A stretch of 64,000 bases of DNA. Source: Scolanthus callimorphus. Lineage: Eukaryota; Cnidaria; Anthozoa; Actiniaria; Edwardsiidae. The translations under genes were made by a program, and so were the position numbers. The stretch covers positions 31,665,492 to 31,729,491 of the forward strand of contig CM066914.1 of assembly GCA_033964015.1 (NCBI GenBank), read 5' to 3'. How positions within the stretch are numbered: position 1 is the stretch's first letter; each line of letters starts with the position of its first letter. Shown here one piece after another: positions 12,630 through 24,694 of this stretch. The notes beneath the pieces were generated by a model. That model was not told where the DNA came from. It saw only the letters and a program-made list of their open reading frames with translations, and ran no database searches.

Positions 12630-13210
12630 TATTGTATAGCAACAAGATGTAAAAACTGTTAGGCAACTTATATATATTTGTACTACCTATATTTGCACTT
12701 ACCTATATTTGTACTTAATATGTAGATAACCTTATTTCGAAGGAAATGTTTGTGACGTTGTGCACAAAACATGCACAAAACACAAATGCAATTATTACAT
12801 TTATATTATTTAATAAAATTGATTGCTTGATTGGTTTGACAATACACTCTTAATATTTAGGTTTACCAGGTAATGTTTACAACGTGCACAAAACACAAAT
12901 GTAATTATTACATTTATGAATTCCTCACCAACAGATATCAAAACACTCTGTGAGCCAATTCAGTCATGCATTTGAAATTAAAATTGGCATATAGTGTTGC
13001 TTAGAATATAGAAATAAGTACTGCCTGGGTTAGACCGGACAGGATCCGGACAGGATTGTATAGAGCCTGCGAAGGTGACTTCCGCTTTTAAACTGCAGTA
13101 AAAAAATTTGAGGCCGTCTTAACCTAGCTTCCAGAATTTCCAAATGCTGCCCATCCCTGGGGTACATATATTTTCTTAAATTGCCTAATGAATAAATTTT
13201 AGACACAAAG

Positions 13211-13532
13211 GGTGCTTACCATTGGTAACGAAAAACCGGTAATTTCGGTTGGGATTCCAATGGTACAGTCGATGTTTCGGTCATTCCGGTTGGTACGAGA
13301 GGTTCAGCTTCAGAGGTTGTCTCGCCATTCCAGTTGGAATGAACCGGTCGGAATGGTTTGTACCATTGGCACTCCAACCGGTTTTTATGACCAAATAAGG
13401 TAGCCAATCCGAACCGAAATGCGAATAAGCGAATGGTAAGCGCTATTCCACTCGGTATTTCATCCCAACCCAATTTTGTACCATTGGACGCTGATCAAAC
13501 CAACCGGTTTTCCTTGACCAATGGTAAGCACC
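13211..13532. mobile_element. MITE with CAAAG duplication
   Basis: Perfect inverted ends GGTGCTTACCATTGGT and ACCAATGGTAAGCACC bound a 322-bp segment flanked by CAAAG (13206-13210 and 13533-13537). RC-B carries the empty site in the opposite orientation near 16795-16815 (GGCATACTTTGTGTCTAAAA), with a single CAAAG complement, which confirms the boundaries. The interior has many AACCGGT-type words. There is no coding capacity, and the superfamily is not assigned. Confidence 0.8.
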
Positions 13533-14340
13533 CAAAGTATGCCAAATGGAATAATTCGGTGTTAAATTTTATTGTCTCAATGACCAATTGGTATTTTCAA
13601 TCTAAATTTTCCACAGGGAAATGGACATACTTCTACTAACCAGAATGACTTTGTAAATAGTGAATGCATAAAGGCTATGGAATTCTAGCAAACAACTTTC
13701 AATTCTTAAAAGTATACTAAATACATGAATTCATTTGTTTTTCTATTGTTGCTACTGCCATTTGGAAGTAATTACACAGTCCATGCATGTTAAAAGTCAA
13801 GTGTTTTGGAGCCAATTCAATAGAATAAAATACTGTAATGCAATATTTTTTTTTGCTGTGTACAAGAAAATAACTTTTCAGTACCATAAGTCAATATCTT
13901 GCCGCTTGGAAGTCCAAGGTACTATTACCATCAGCCAATTTCCGGTTACAGCAGCAGCACACCTGAAATTCCTCATGTCAATCGAAATAAGCTTAAGTTT
14001 GGGAGTGTTTTATATCTCTAGCCTTCATTGTTAGAAAACACGACTAAGGCGTTCTAAAAGGACTAATAATAGAATTCTAGAGATCTTTAGTTTAGGTTGC
14101 ATATTAGCTAAGCACGTTGAGTTGTGACTAGGCTCGAGCACGACAGACTCAACAAAAATCAACATGCTCGAAAAAGAAACAGCGAATTTTTACCTTGTTC
14201 ATCCTTCTGAGTAGCTTTTCCCCCGTGTAGGAACAACCTGAATGTAAATCTGTTCGGAACTTGTGAATGTCCTGCCATCTCCCTATCTATAAACAGTGCT
14301 CTTTATCCAGTGACTTTGATCCACGAAGCGCATTGTTTTA

Positions 14341-14664
14341 GGGAAGAGGTCAAAACACTTGTACCCGACTGGTACCAAATTTTTCAGGGGAGGTGGTGGG
14401 TGCCGGCATCTACCCCCTTAGGTACCCAATACCCCTTTTTCAGACCTCATTTTCTCAGCGCATGATCTAGGGGTACCTGATTTTATTGCACATATGGACT
14501 CCTCTCGCTGCGAGGAAAGCGTTGGAGCATTCACCTATTTAATATCTATTTCATTTAAGGAGATACTTGCTCTAAAATTCAGCTCTGAGAGGTAGGTGGC
14601 TCCGGCACCTATTCCACCCTCCAAATTAGGCACCAAGGAAGTACGGATGTTTTGACCTCTCCCC
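14341..14664. mobile_element. PIF/Harbinger-type MITE (TTA duplication)
   Basis: The ends GGGAAGAGGTCAAAACA and TGTTTTGACCTCTCCCC are inverted with one mismatch and flanked by TTA (14338-14340, 14665-14667). RC-B shows the uninterrupted site at 16011-16030 (AAGTTGTTAAAACAA, opposite strand). A TTA duplication is characteristic of PIF/Harbinger. It is 324 bp and non-coding. Confidence 0.8.
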
Positions 14665-14884
14665 TTAACAATTGCCGCCATATAGACTATCCAAACAAAT
14701 TATTTCTCAAGTCAAAATAACAACCTTCTTGACTCACGCTACTGCCGTAATGTACAAATGCAGCTTCTCGCAGTTAGTTTGACCTTTCGACAAAATTCTG
14801 TCCCGTTATAAATGCCCGTTTTGTGAAAGAAATGGCGAAGAAATGGCCAGGTACCCCCCACACTCGACCGGCGGCGCCATGTGT

Positions 14885-15490
14885 GACGTCAGGCTTCAGG
14901 AAGCCCACACGCTCTCGACGTTCAAAATTCAGTCGTATCCCTTTGCACCAATTCCCGCCTGTGATACTTTGGGTACCCTGTGGATAGTGACGTCAGGCTT
15001 CAGGAAGCACACACGCTCGACGTTCAAAATTCAGTCGTATCCCTTTGCGCCAATTCTCGCCTGTGATACTTTGGGTACCCTGTGGATAGTGACGTCAGGC
15101 TTCAGGAAGCACACACGCTCTCGACGTTCAAAATTCAGTCGTATCCCTTTGCGCCCATTCCCGCCTGTGATAGCGGAGCTCCTTAGCGGCCGAAGGTCGC
15201 AGAGTGGAGCACCATACCTAAGAAAAGAGCGTCCCAACGATGGCAAATGTAGCGCATGTATGATATCCACAGGGTACCCAAAGTATCACAGGCGGGAATG
15301 GGCGCAAAGGGATACGATTGAATTTTGAACGTCGAGCGAGCGTGTGTGCTTCCTGAAGCCTGACGTCACAGGCGTGATATCCACAGGGTACCCAAAGTAT
15401 CACAGGCGGGAATGGGCGCAAAGGGATACGATTGAAATTTGAACGTCGAGCGAGCGTGTGTGCTTTCTGAAGCCTGACGTCACAGACGTG
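14885..15490. repeat. About 110-bp subterminal repeats in head-to-head orientation
   Basis: Units containing GACGTCAGGCTTCAGGAAGC, GACGTTCAAAATTCAGTCG, TATCCCTTTGCGCC and ACTTTGGGTACCCTGTGG are repeated left of 15171. Their reverse complements repeat from about 15262 to 15490. The left set is the 5' subterminal region of RC-A and the right set is that of RC-B. They face each other because RC-B inserted into RC-A at 15171/27111. Related single units occur at 27111-27205 and 59460-59560. Confidence 0.8.
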
Positions 15491-16792
15491 ACGTCACAAC
15501 ATGCGCCGGTCGAGTGACGATTTTTTTTAGACGGGGGAAGGGGTGATTTGTCGGGGTGGCGCCTCCGGTCGAGTGACGGGGGGAGGGAGGGGTGAGTTGT
15601 CGGGGCCGAGGGGGATAGGAGGTTGCTCAATATTGGTGAATTCTCGAGCAATCTGCTTGAAAATATATCAAGAGTCTTTTGATCGAAAGACATTCTTCCA
15701 AGCGACTGCAGAACTGTTCTACTGAAAAGTATGTTTACAAAAAGCCAGGGACTACGAGTGTCTGAAGAAAACTCCTGTTGTTATCATCTGACAAGAAGGC
15801 TTAAGTTAAACTTTTCAGCGCAAATCCTGCTATGGCGGCAGAGATTGTTACCTGGCCATTTATTCGCCCTTTCCTATAATGGGACAGAATTTTGTCGAAA
15901 GGTAAAAGTAACTGCGAGACGCTACATTTGTACATTACGGCAGTAGCGTGAGTCAAGAAGATCATACTTTGAGAATTAATTTGTTTGGAGAGTCAATGGC
16001 GGCAAGTTGTTAAAACAATTTGATTCGTGGATCAAAGTCACTGCTGGATGAGAGCACTGTTTATAGGGAGATGGCAGGACATTCACAAGTTCCGAACAGA
16101 TTTACATTCAGGTTGTTCCTACACGGGGAAAAAGCTACTCAATGAAGGTAAAATTCGCTGTTTCTTTTTTCGAGCATGTTGACTTTTGTTGAATCTGAGA
16201 GGTCGCGAGTCTAGTCACAACTTCTATTATTAGTCCTTTAAGAACGACTTAGTCGTGTTTTCTAACAACGAAGGCTAATTAAGCCTTCTCAGCTTTCTGC
16301 AAACGAGATATAAAAACACTCCCAAACGTAAGCTTATTTCGATTGACACAAGGAAAATCTCAGGCAAAAGTGCTGCAACCGGAAACTGGTTAATGGTATT
16401 GGAGTCTGGTGATCACCTTAGTACCTTGAACTTCCAAGCGGCAAAATATTGACTTATGGTACTGAAAAGTTATTTTCTAGCAAAAAAATATGGTATTACA
16501 GTATTTAATTAATTCTGTTGAATTGGCTCTAAACACTTGACTTTCAACATGCATGGACTGTGTAATTTACTACCAAATGGCACCAGTAAACAAATGAATT
16601 ATATGTATTTAGTATAGTACATGTTGTTTGCTAGAATTTCATTCACTATTTACAATGTCATTGTGATTAGTAGAAGTATGCCCATTCCCTGTGGAAAACA
16701 AAAAATATGTTATACACTGTACAAACAGGGTTTTATTTAGATTAAAAATACCAATTGGTCATTGAGACAGTAAAATTTAACACCGAATTTTT

Positions 16793-17515
16793 CCATATGG
16801 CATACTTTGTGTCTAAAATTTTTTGTGCCTTTGGACAATTTCCAGAATGTACCCCGGGGATGGCCAGCATTTAGAAATTCTGAATGGGAGGGGGGTTTTC
16901 AAGCTTGGAATTCTGCCTGCATGTTTTTTTTGAAGCTGGAAGCTATTGTAGGATTGTAGGTTAACCTCTCAGGAATTCTATATGCATGGGGGTGGGGGTA
17001 AGCCATTTTGGAAATTCTGGATGCATGGGGAGGGGGGGGGGGGGGGGGTCAAAACCTAGTGCCCCCTGTGGTTGGGGTACATATATTTTCTGGAATTGCC
17101 CATGATGGGTTATCAGGCAGTGTATCCATGGGGATTGAAAATTTTGTATTTTTCCCTCTTGGTCCATATGGCATACTTTGTGTCTAAAATTTTTTGTGCC
17201 TTTGGACAATTCCAGAAAATATATGTACCCCGGGGATGGCCAGCATTTGGAAATTCTGAATGGGAGGGGGGTTTTCAAGCTTGGAATTCTGCCTGCATGG
17301 GTTTTTTGAAGCTGGAAGCTATTGTAGGTTAACCTCTCAGGAATTCTATATGCATGGGGGTGGGGGTAAGCCATTTTGGAAATTCTGGATGCATGGAGAG
17401 GGGGGGGGGATGGCCAAAACCTACATATATTTTCTGGAATTGCCCATGATGGGATATCAGGCAGTGTATCCATGGGGATTGACAATTTGTATTTTTCCCT
17501 CTTGGTCGTATAATG
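16793..17515 (+). repeat. Tandem duplication, period about 370 bp
   Basis: CCATATGGCATACTTTGTG starts at 16793 and again at 17163. The following words (CCCCGGGGATGGCCAGCATT, GGAATTCTGCCTGCATG, TATATGCATGGGGGTGGGGG, TATATTTTCTGGAATTGCCC) recur in the same order. Decayed partial units occur near 18240-18300 and 18966-19130. This is part of the RC-B body; the frames across it are repeat artefacts. Confidence 0.8.
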
Positions 17516-17879
17516 GTTTCCATTTGTCTTTGAAAAATTTTTCAGTGCTTTTGATAAAGAATTATCCAACTTCACTATTGCTTGGCTTGGATCTATTGTT
17601 CAAACTAGCATCTAAATAACACAGTATAGAGCCCCTTGATGGAAATCCGCTGACTCAGTATGGTGTAGCAAGGCCCATAGTGCAGTGACCACCAATGGAG
17701 GGGACTCAGAGCGATGGGCACAGAAAGAAGTACGTTAGAAAATGTTGGAAGGTTTCCATTTCTTTTTGATAATTTTTAACTAAGAACACACATTGATAAT
17801 TACAAAGTTACTCAAAGTAGTAAAATCTACAATTCCATGCTTTGCCAAATGGTATACTTCAGTCTAAAATTAAAAAAAA

Positions 17880-18180
17880 ATGTATGTGTTTATATAGCGC
17901 TTAATTCCATAGGCTCTAAGCGCTTTACAAATTGTGAGATGTCTGATCTCTAAGATGCGGACTGCAGTTTTACAGTGCAGTTTACAATCATGAGTGGGGT
18001 TACATATCATATATTGTAGTGAGTTCTGTCACTGAGCAAGCCCAGCGGTTCTTTAACGTCCCTCATGATCAGCTTTGGTGTAGTGTATTGAGAGACGGGA
18101 CCTCGGTAATCCCAGACGTGTTTATCAGGCAAATGTGTTTATCAGGCAAACGATGTGTTCATCAGGCAAAATCTAGACTT
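17880..18180 (+). repeat. Dispersed repeat fragment with AGCGCTT motif
   Basis: The segment has TTTATATAGCGCTTAA, then CTCTAAGCGCTTTACAAA, then AGCCCAGCGGTTCTTTAACG and GACGGGACCTCGGTAATCCC. This order of words is reminiscent of repeats seen widely in marine invertebrate genomes, but I cannot name a family from sequence alone. No boundaries are clear. Confidence 0.3.
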
Positions 18181-18928
18181 GCTCAAAGTCAACCTCTCAT
18201 AGGATACAAACAAGCAAAAATTTGAAGGACTTCGAGGAAGTCTAGGCATAACCAATAGGGATTGAAAAATGTGTCTTTTCACTGTTAGTGGTATATTGGT
18301 TTCCATTTGTGTTTAACATAATTTTCAATGCTTTAGATAACAATTTTACCATCTTCACTATTGCTTGACTTGGACCTGCTGTACAAACTAGCATCCAAGG
18401 CTGCGTTCCATTATGTATGGGGTGGGTGGGTGGGTGGGGGGGGGGGGGGGGCAGGTGAAATTCTAAGGGGATACACACATTTTTCCGACGAATGAGGAGG
18501 ATGCAACTAACTTGTTCTAAGTTCTGTGACATTTCCAGTCATATTGTAAAGTTGAAATGTCAACAATTTCTCATGGGAAGAATGCCCCCACAACCCCATT
18601 GAAGAGGTTACAGTTTACAGTCCCTTGCACAATAATCAAGTAACACTGAATTTATTTGTTTTGTCCACTTGTAGAACCTTGTAAAGTTCCTAATTTTTCT
18701 TGCTCATTACACTTTTGCATAATATTATTTTTCACAAAATTTCAGACCCCCTACAAAATTGCTCCATCAAAACGGAATTATGTATTTTGAACACTGGACT
18801 TTTCAGCCTACTGCTTGCCACCCCCACATAAATAATGAATGCAGCTTAAATGATATAATTCCTACATGGATTGAGCCTCCAATTGTAATCGGGTGACTCA
18901 AACAGGCCTGAGAACTTAGTACCAACCT

Positions 18929-18930
<2 letters not shown>

Positions 18931-18962
<32 letters not shown>
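18931..18962 (+). repeat. Long uninterrupted poly-G tract
   Basis: About 32 consecutive G residues follow CCAACCTG. It is the longest homopolymer in the window, and its length may be an assembly estimate. It belongs to the RC-B body, where several shorter G runs occur in the same strand sense. Confidence 0.85.
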
Positions 18963-18964
<2 letters not shown>

Positions 18965-19307
18965 CAAAGCTGTAAGCTAGTTTGACCTCTCAGGCATTCT
19001 ATATGCATGGGGGTAACACATTCTGTATGCATGGGGTAACACATTTTGGAAATACTGGATGCACGGGGGTCAACAACTAGTGCTGCCCATCCCCAGGGCA
19101 CATATATTTTCTGGAAATACCCATGATTAATATCACTGGGCTTGGTAAGAAAAGACAGGGCCTCAAAATTTTTACTGCAGCTCAAGGGGGGGGGGGGGGG
19201 GGGGGTCAATTAAATGTTTACAAAGGATGTTTAGTGGCAGAAGTCATATGTGTCAAGAAATAGGGGGGGGGGAGGTTGCACTTAAATATGATAACCCCCC
19301 GACAGGG

Positions 19308-20393
19308 CCCTAACAGCCCTAACAGCCCTAACAGCCTTAACAGCCTTAACAGACCTAACAGCCCTTACAGCCCTAACAGCCCTAACAGCCCTAACAGCCC
19401 TAACAGCCCTAACAGCCCTAACAGCCCTAACAGCCCTAACAGCCCTAACAGCCCTAACAGCCCTAACAGCCCTAACAGCCCTAACAGCCCTAACAGCCCT
19501 AACAGCCCTAACAGCCCTAACAGCCCTAACAGCCCTAACAGCCCGAACAGCCCTAACAGCCCTAACAGCCCTAACAGCCCTAACAGACCTAACAGCCCGA
19601 ACAGCCCTAACAGCCCTAACAGCCCTAACAGCCCTAACAGCCCTAACAGCCCTAACAGCCCTAACAGCCCTAACAGCCCTTACAGCCCTAACCTACCTAA
19701 CCGACCTAACCGACCTAACAGCCCTCATTCCTTACAAGACCTAACAGCCCTTACAGTCCTTACAGCCCTAACCTACCTAACCGACCTAACAGCCCTAACA
19801 GCCCTTACAGACCTAACAGACCTAACAGCCCTTACAGACCTAACAGCCCTAACAGCCCTTACAGCCCTAACCTACCTAACCGACCTAACAGCCCTTACAG
19901 CCCTAACAGACCTAACAGCCCTCATTCCTTACAAGACCTAACAGCCCTTACAGTCCTTACAGCCCTTACCTACCTAACCGACCTAACAGCCCTAACAGCC
20001 CTTACAGACCTAACAGACCTAACAGACCTAACAGCCCTAACAGCCCTTACAGCCCTTACAGCCCTAACCTACCTAACCGACACCTAACAGCCCTAACAGC
20101 CCTAACAGCCCTAACAGCCCTTACAGCCCTAACAGACCTAACAGCCCTCACAGACCTAAGAGACCTAACGGCCCTAACAGCCCTTACAGACCTAACAGAC
20201 CTAACAGCCCTTATAGACCTAACAGCCCTAACAGACCTAACAGCCCTAACAAACCTAACAGCCCTTACAGACCTAACAGCCCTAACAGGCCTAACAGCCC
20301 TAACAGACCTAACAGCCGTTACAGCCCTAACAGACCTAACAACCCTCATTCCTTACAAGACCGTAAATCCCTAACAGAACTAACAGACCTAAC
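19308..20393 (+). repeat. 9-bp telomere-like array, left arm (CCCTAACAG)
   Basis: The first 370 bases are nearly pure CCCTAACAG. From 19680 on, variants such as CCTTACAG, ACCTAACAG and CCTAACCTACCTAACCGA appear in larger composite blocks, for example CTCATTCCTTACAAGACC at 19723, 19920 and 20345. The word contains CCCTAA, the metazoan telomere hexamer, plus three bases. The long frame translating to Asn-Ser-Pro repeats is a by-product of a period divisible by three. Confidence 0.95.
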
Positions 20394-23349
20394 AATCACG
20401 TGATTGATGATGTCACGTGATTGATGATGTCATCAAGTTTTGATTGGCATACATCAATCACGATCCATATGCTTGTGGTTATGTAGATAAACTTCCATTT
20501 CGGTGTTGAATTCGTCAAAACAAAACTATAACAATGCATGGGAACTCAACACATCACTTTAATTTCAAATTTGATTAAAAACAGTTGTTCTCAACCCTTT
20601 CAGTGCATGTATTATTCATTCATTATTGACAAATCGGAGCCTCTTAAGTTGGCCTATGGCTAATTATTTCAGGGACAGATGGTCACTTTGGTCGCACTGT
20701 TGGGTTCGTTTCTTACTCGATCTCTGCAATTTTAAACTTCCAGAAATTAGATATTGATTAGATATTGGTTCTGAATACACAGATCTGTAAAAATTTAATC
20801 CGATTACAAGAAACAGCAATATAGGCAAATTAGGAGATTCGAGGCGACAAAAAACTTTGAAATGAACCTATCCCAGGTGGCAATGCCATGGCAATGTAAT
20901 TGAATTGTAGAAATATCACTATTTTCACCCCTACACTATGGTAGCCGTCGGACCATTCTATTTTTTAGCCGTACCCCCCTACAGAAGACGTTTTCCTAGG
21001 GGGTATAGCAAAATGGCCATTTCCGAGGGGTCAAACCGAAAGAACGGCTCTTCCGTGGGTTTTTCCGAGGGGGTGTAATCCAGAAAGGGCTCTTTTCTCC
21101 GAGGGGGTTACTAAAGAAAATGAGCTCTTCCGTAGGGGGGTTTGGCTTAAAAATGGAATGGCCCGTCATGAAAAGGCTAAATACGATAATAGATAATAGT
21201 AATTTGTAAATTATACTTCTACGATAAAGGGCAATTTCCTGCAAAGGGATTCAGTAACCGAGTCTTATAATATTCATCCATTATTCATAGGATGCTCATC
21301 TAATCTCTGCACTGGATTCGGATCAGGTGATACTACTTGTAACCCCCGATACCACATGGCAGCATGTGGAGATTCGGTACTTGGTATGCGCTTGGGTCGC
21401 TGGTCACCGAACAAATCGCTGGCTCGTAAAACGAGAAACCGCTGAAATGTTTTTCGTTTGCGGGCGACGAAATGACGCGAACGCTGTCCGCTTTCGCGGG
21501 ATTTTTCTCCTCGTACTTTATATCCAGCAGTAGGGAAACAGTGCACCTAATTCGGAGTGTGCGCCGCGTTGTCAGGTTTATGAAGATTTCAATCACCAGA
21601 AGAGATAAACACACTATCTTGTTATTCATAAGTTTTTAATTACAAACTCTTAAAACGAAGGTTAAATACAACGAGCCCAATTATTATGAGATTAGATAAG
21701 TTTGAAATTTCGTTATCGCGCAAATTATTATATGCAATTTAGCTTCCTGGAAAGAAAAAGCTAAAATTCAAGTCGACCATCCAAAGAGCCATCTACGGCA
21801 AGCAACTTCATTAGAGAAGGAGACTGGAGGACAGAAGACAGCTGTAAAGTAGAAAAAATATATTTATAAAAACTGTTTCATTATTTTGTCTGCAGCATAA
21901 AGATACACACAAACAAACATAAGAATCTAAATTATTTTTGTGATAAAATGTGGTTAGCTAAATTAGAGGAGGAAAGAACTAGGATATTGAATACAAATTG
22001 TAAACAAAATGTGCAGCCAGATTTGCGGGTTTACCCCCGTGTAAGAACCATTCCCAGAGGACATCATTGTTGTGTTCAGTTATTTCATCGTGATTCGTTC
22101 TAGTAAACAAAGAGGCTTTGTGACGCAACTCATGAACAATACACAGTCCGTGTAGCCAGATTGGCAGAGATCATGGTCAAAAAATATGCAAATTAACTTT
22201 GACAGAAGCATAAGAAATTAGTACAATCATCACTTTTATTCGCAAAAGGCAAATTTTGACACAATTAATAGCGCTTAGAACCAATTCTAGAATATATGTG
22301 TTTTGTAATCATGGACAATTTAGACCGGTTCAAATACTGGTTTCTGAACAGCAACTGAAATAGTTGTTATAGAGTTGCTATAATTGTACGTGCTTATACG
22401 AAGTAAATCTACAATTTCACCGAATGACTGATTGTCCCGATCGTAGTTTGTCAAGAGACTGCCAACATAGTTAAACTAAAAAATAATATTTACAGGCCAT
22501 CACAGAAACATATGACACTGAAACCACTAATTTCCCAACTACAACCTGTTCGTCGCTAACTGACCCAAAGCTATTCCATACAAAAGTTGGGGCAAAGGCG
22601 ATTTTTTCTGAATTTGGTTTGGAGGTAACGTGAGAAATAGAGACTTGAACTATACATTTCTGTTTTTAAATCACCGGTTCAGCCCTTGGTACCATGATCT
22701 GCGAGCTATGCATTCATGGTTGAATTTGTTAGGTGAACGATTTGAGCAAATTTAAAACTAAATGCCTCGGCAATGACCGACTCCGAATGGACAACAATGC
22801 AGTTTAAAAAGATAAATAAAGCAAATTAACTCACCTTTTCGCTTTTATATATTTGTAGTTTACGTCGATGTCAACAAACAATCTCTCAATGGTGCTGTTA
22901 TAACATAACAATGGCCGCCATGTTTGCTACGAAGGACTTCTTCTCTGGCCATACTAGAAGGACGAGAAGCGTATTTTTCGACCATGTAGCCGCTATTTGA
23001 AGCATCCTAAGCATCGACCGGCCTTTTGAATGATAATAGGATAATGCCGAGGAATATTTTAAGCATCTTCAGCAACATTTACGCAGAAATAATCCAGAGA
23101 AATCGATGGGACAAACCGAAACGTAACGCTCCACTCTGACCAGATTCCATTCCCTTTGGCTTTCTAGCGCATGCGTAGAACTTATTCTCCACCTCTTCCA
23201 CATGGCTAGGTGTCTGATACAGAATACTTATTGATCTAATTAGTATTCTGTATCTGGTACAGAATACTAGTTAGACCAATTAGTATTCTGTATAGGACAC
23301 CTTCAAGTGCAGCCCTCAGTCTTTGAACAGTTGGATATTTGTTTCAAAT

Positions 23350-23812
23350 AACACATATCCCCTACTGTCCAAAGGCTGAAGGCTGACCACTCTAGTGAAG
23401 TCCAAGTATGGTCTTCTCTCGTAGAGCAGTACCCAAAAAAGAGCTTCACCTGAGAGACTATATGTTGTTTTAGTCCGGCTAGTTCCATGTGGGACAGGAA
23501 TCATGCCTTCTGCGCATGCTTGCTACAAAACGATTGACGTTTTTTGTGCATCCTAAAATTCTTTCATTTTTAATGCACATTGTTTCAAATATCCCCTACA
23601 GACTAAAAGCTGAAGGGGACCACTCTAGTGAAGTCCAAGCATGGTCTTCTCTCGTAGAGCAGTACCTAAAAAGCTTCACCTGAGAGACTACATGTTGTTT
23701 TAGTCCGGCTAGTTCCATGTGGGGCAGGAATCATGCCTTCTGCGCATGCTTTCTGCAAAATGATTGGCGTTTTTTGTAAACACCCGAAAATTCTTTCATT
23801 TTCAATGCACAT
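23350..23812 (+). repeat. Direct duplication of about 225 bp
   Basis: CCACTCTAGTGAAGTCCAAG, GTCTTCTCTCGTAGAGCAGT, CTTCACCTGAGAGACTA, GTCCGGCTAGTTCCATGTGG and ATCATGCCTTCTGCGCATGC occur in the same order at about 23386-23520 and 23620-23750. The second copy has small substitutions and indels. There is no coding function. Confidence 0.85.
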
Positions 23813-23983
23813 TCAATTTAATATAAGTACAAAAGTTAGAATATCATATTCGTGTCTATGTTTTATCGGCAGATACAAACACTCGTGCTACGCGCTCGTG
23901 TTTGTATCTGCCGATACAACATGCCACTCATATTGTAAATAGTACTTAGCCGATGTTACGATATATATAAGATAGACATGTTA

Positions 23984-24694
23984 CCCGGCGTAATCAATCG
24001 AACAAATCCGAACAAGAAATCAATCGAACTCAATCGAACACCAATCGTTCGATTTGTTCGGCAATCGAACAAAATCGAACGCGAGCTTTACTGTGAGTTC
24101 GATTTTCGAAGAAGATCGAACCAACTAATCGAACAGATTGGATTGTTCGATTTTGTTCGGTAACTATGAATAATGTGTGACAGGATTTCCCGAAGAAAGA
24201 CGGGGACTCCCAAACCTTTGTGGAGGGGATGCTTTTGGTTCATGTAATTTTTAGGGGATAAAATCGGCCCTCTGGTACCTTTTGGGGGTGTAAAAAAAGA
24301 AACATGTTTTAACCACATTGACCTGCGAGCAGTGCTTTCTTCTGTCAGTCTTTAAAATTTTACGAAGTTAGTCACGTGTCATACATTCGCGTAGTTGTTT
24401 TGGCGGGGGCGAGATAACAAATGAAAACAACGCACAACAGCAAAACCGCAAGGGCTAGCAACAAAACGAGAGAGCGAATTACCGAGGAAAAGCCTCTGCT
24501 AGGGTAGCATATTTTGGAGTGAAACATTTGGGTTATTGTCTCAGCACAGAATCTTTTACAGGCTATTGTAGCTTAAAAAACGTCTAGTAGCTCAGTAGTT
24601 CGATTACGTTCGATTGCCGAACAAGTCGAAAATCAATCGAACGATTGGTATTCGATTGAGTTCGATTACCGAACGTTCGATTGATTACGCCGGG
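23984..24694. mobile_element. MITE with 20-bp inverted ends and TGTTA duplication
   Basis: Perfect 20-bp inverted ends CCCGGCGTAATCAATCGAAC and its complement bound a 711-bp segment flanked by TGTTA (23979-23983, 24695-24699). Both end regions are packed with ATCGAAC/GTTCGAT words, a possible transposase-binding array. The internal frames do not encode a recognisable protein. The 5-bp duplication does not by itself settle the superfamily. Confidence 0.8.

Noticed and set aside
14843..15328. 161-residue frame
   Set aside because: It spans the inverted subterminal repeats of two Helentron-like copies and crosses their insertion junction at 15171/15172.
19276..19941. Long plus-strand frame coding for Asn-Ser-Pro repeats
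   Set aside because: It is a translation of the 9-bp array; a period divisible by three keeps frames open. No start context, no unique sequence.
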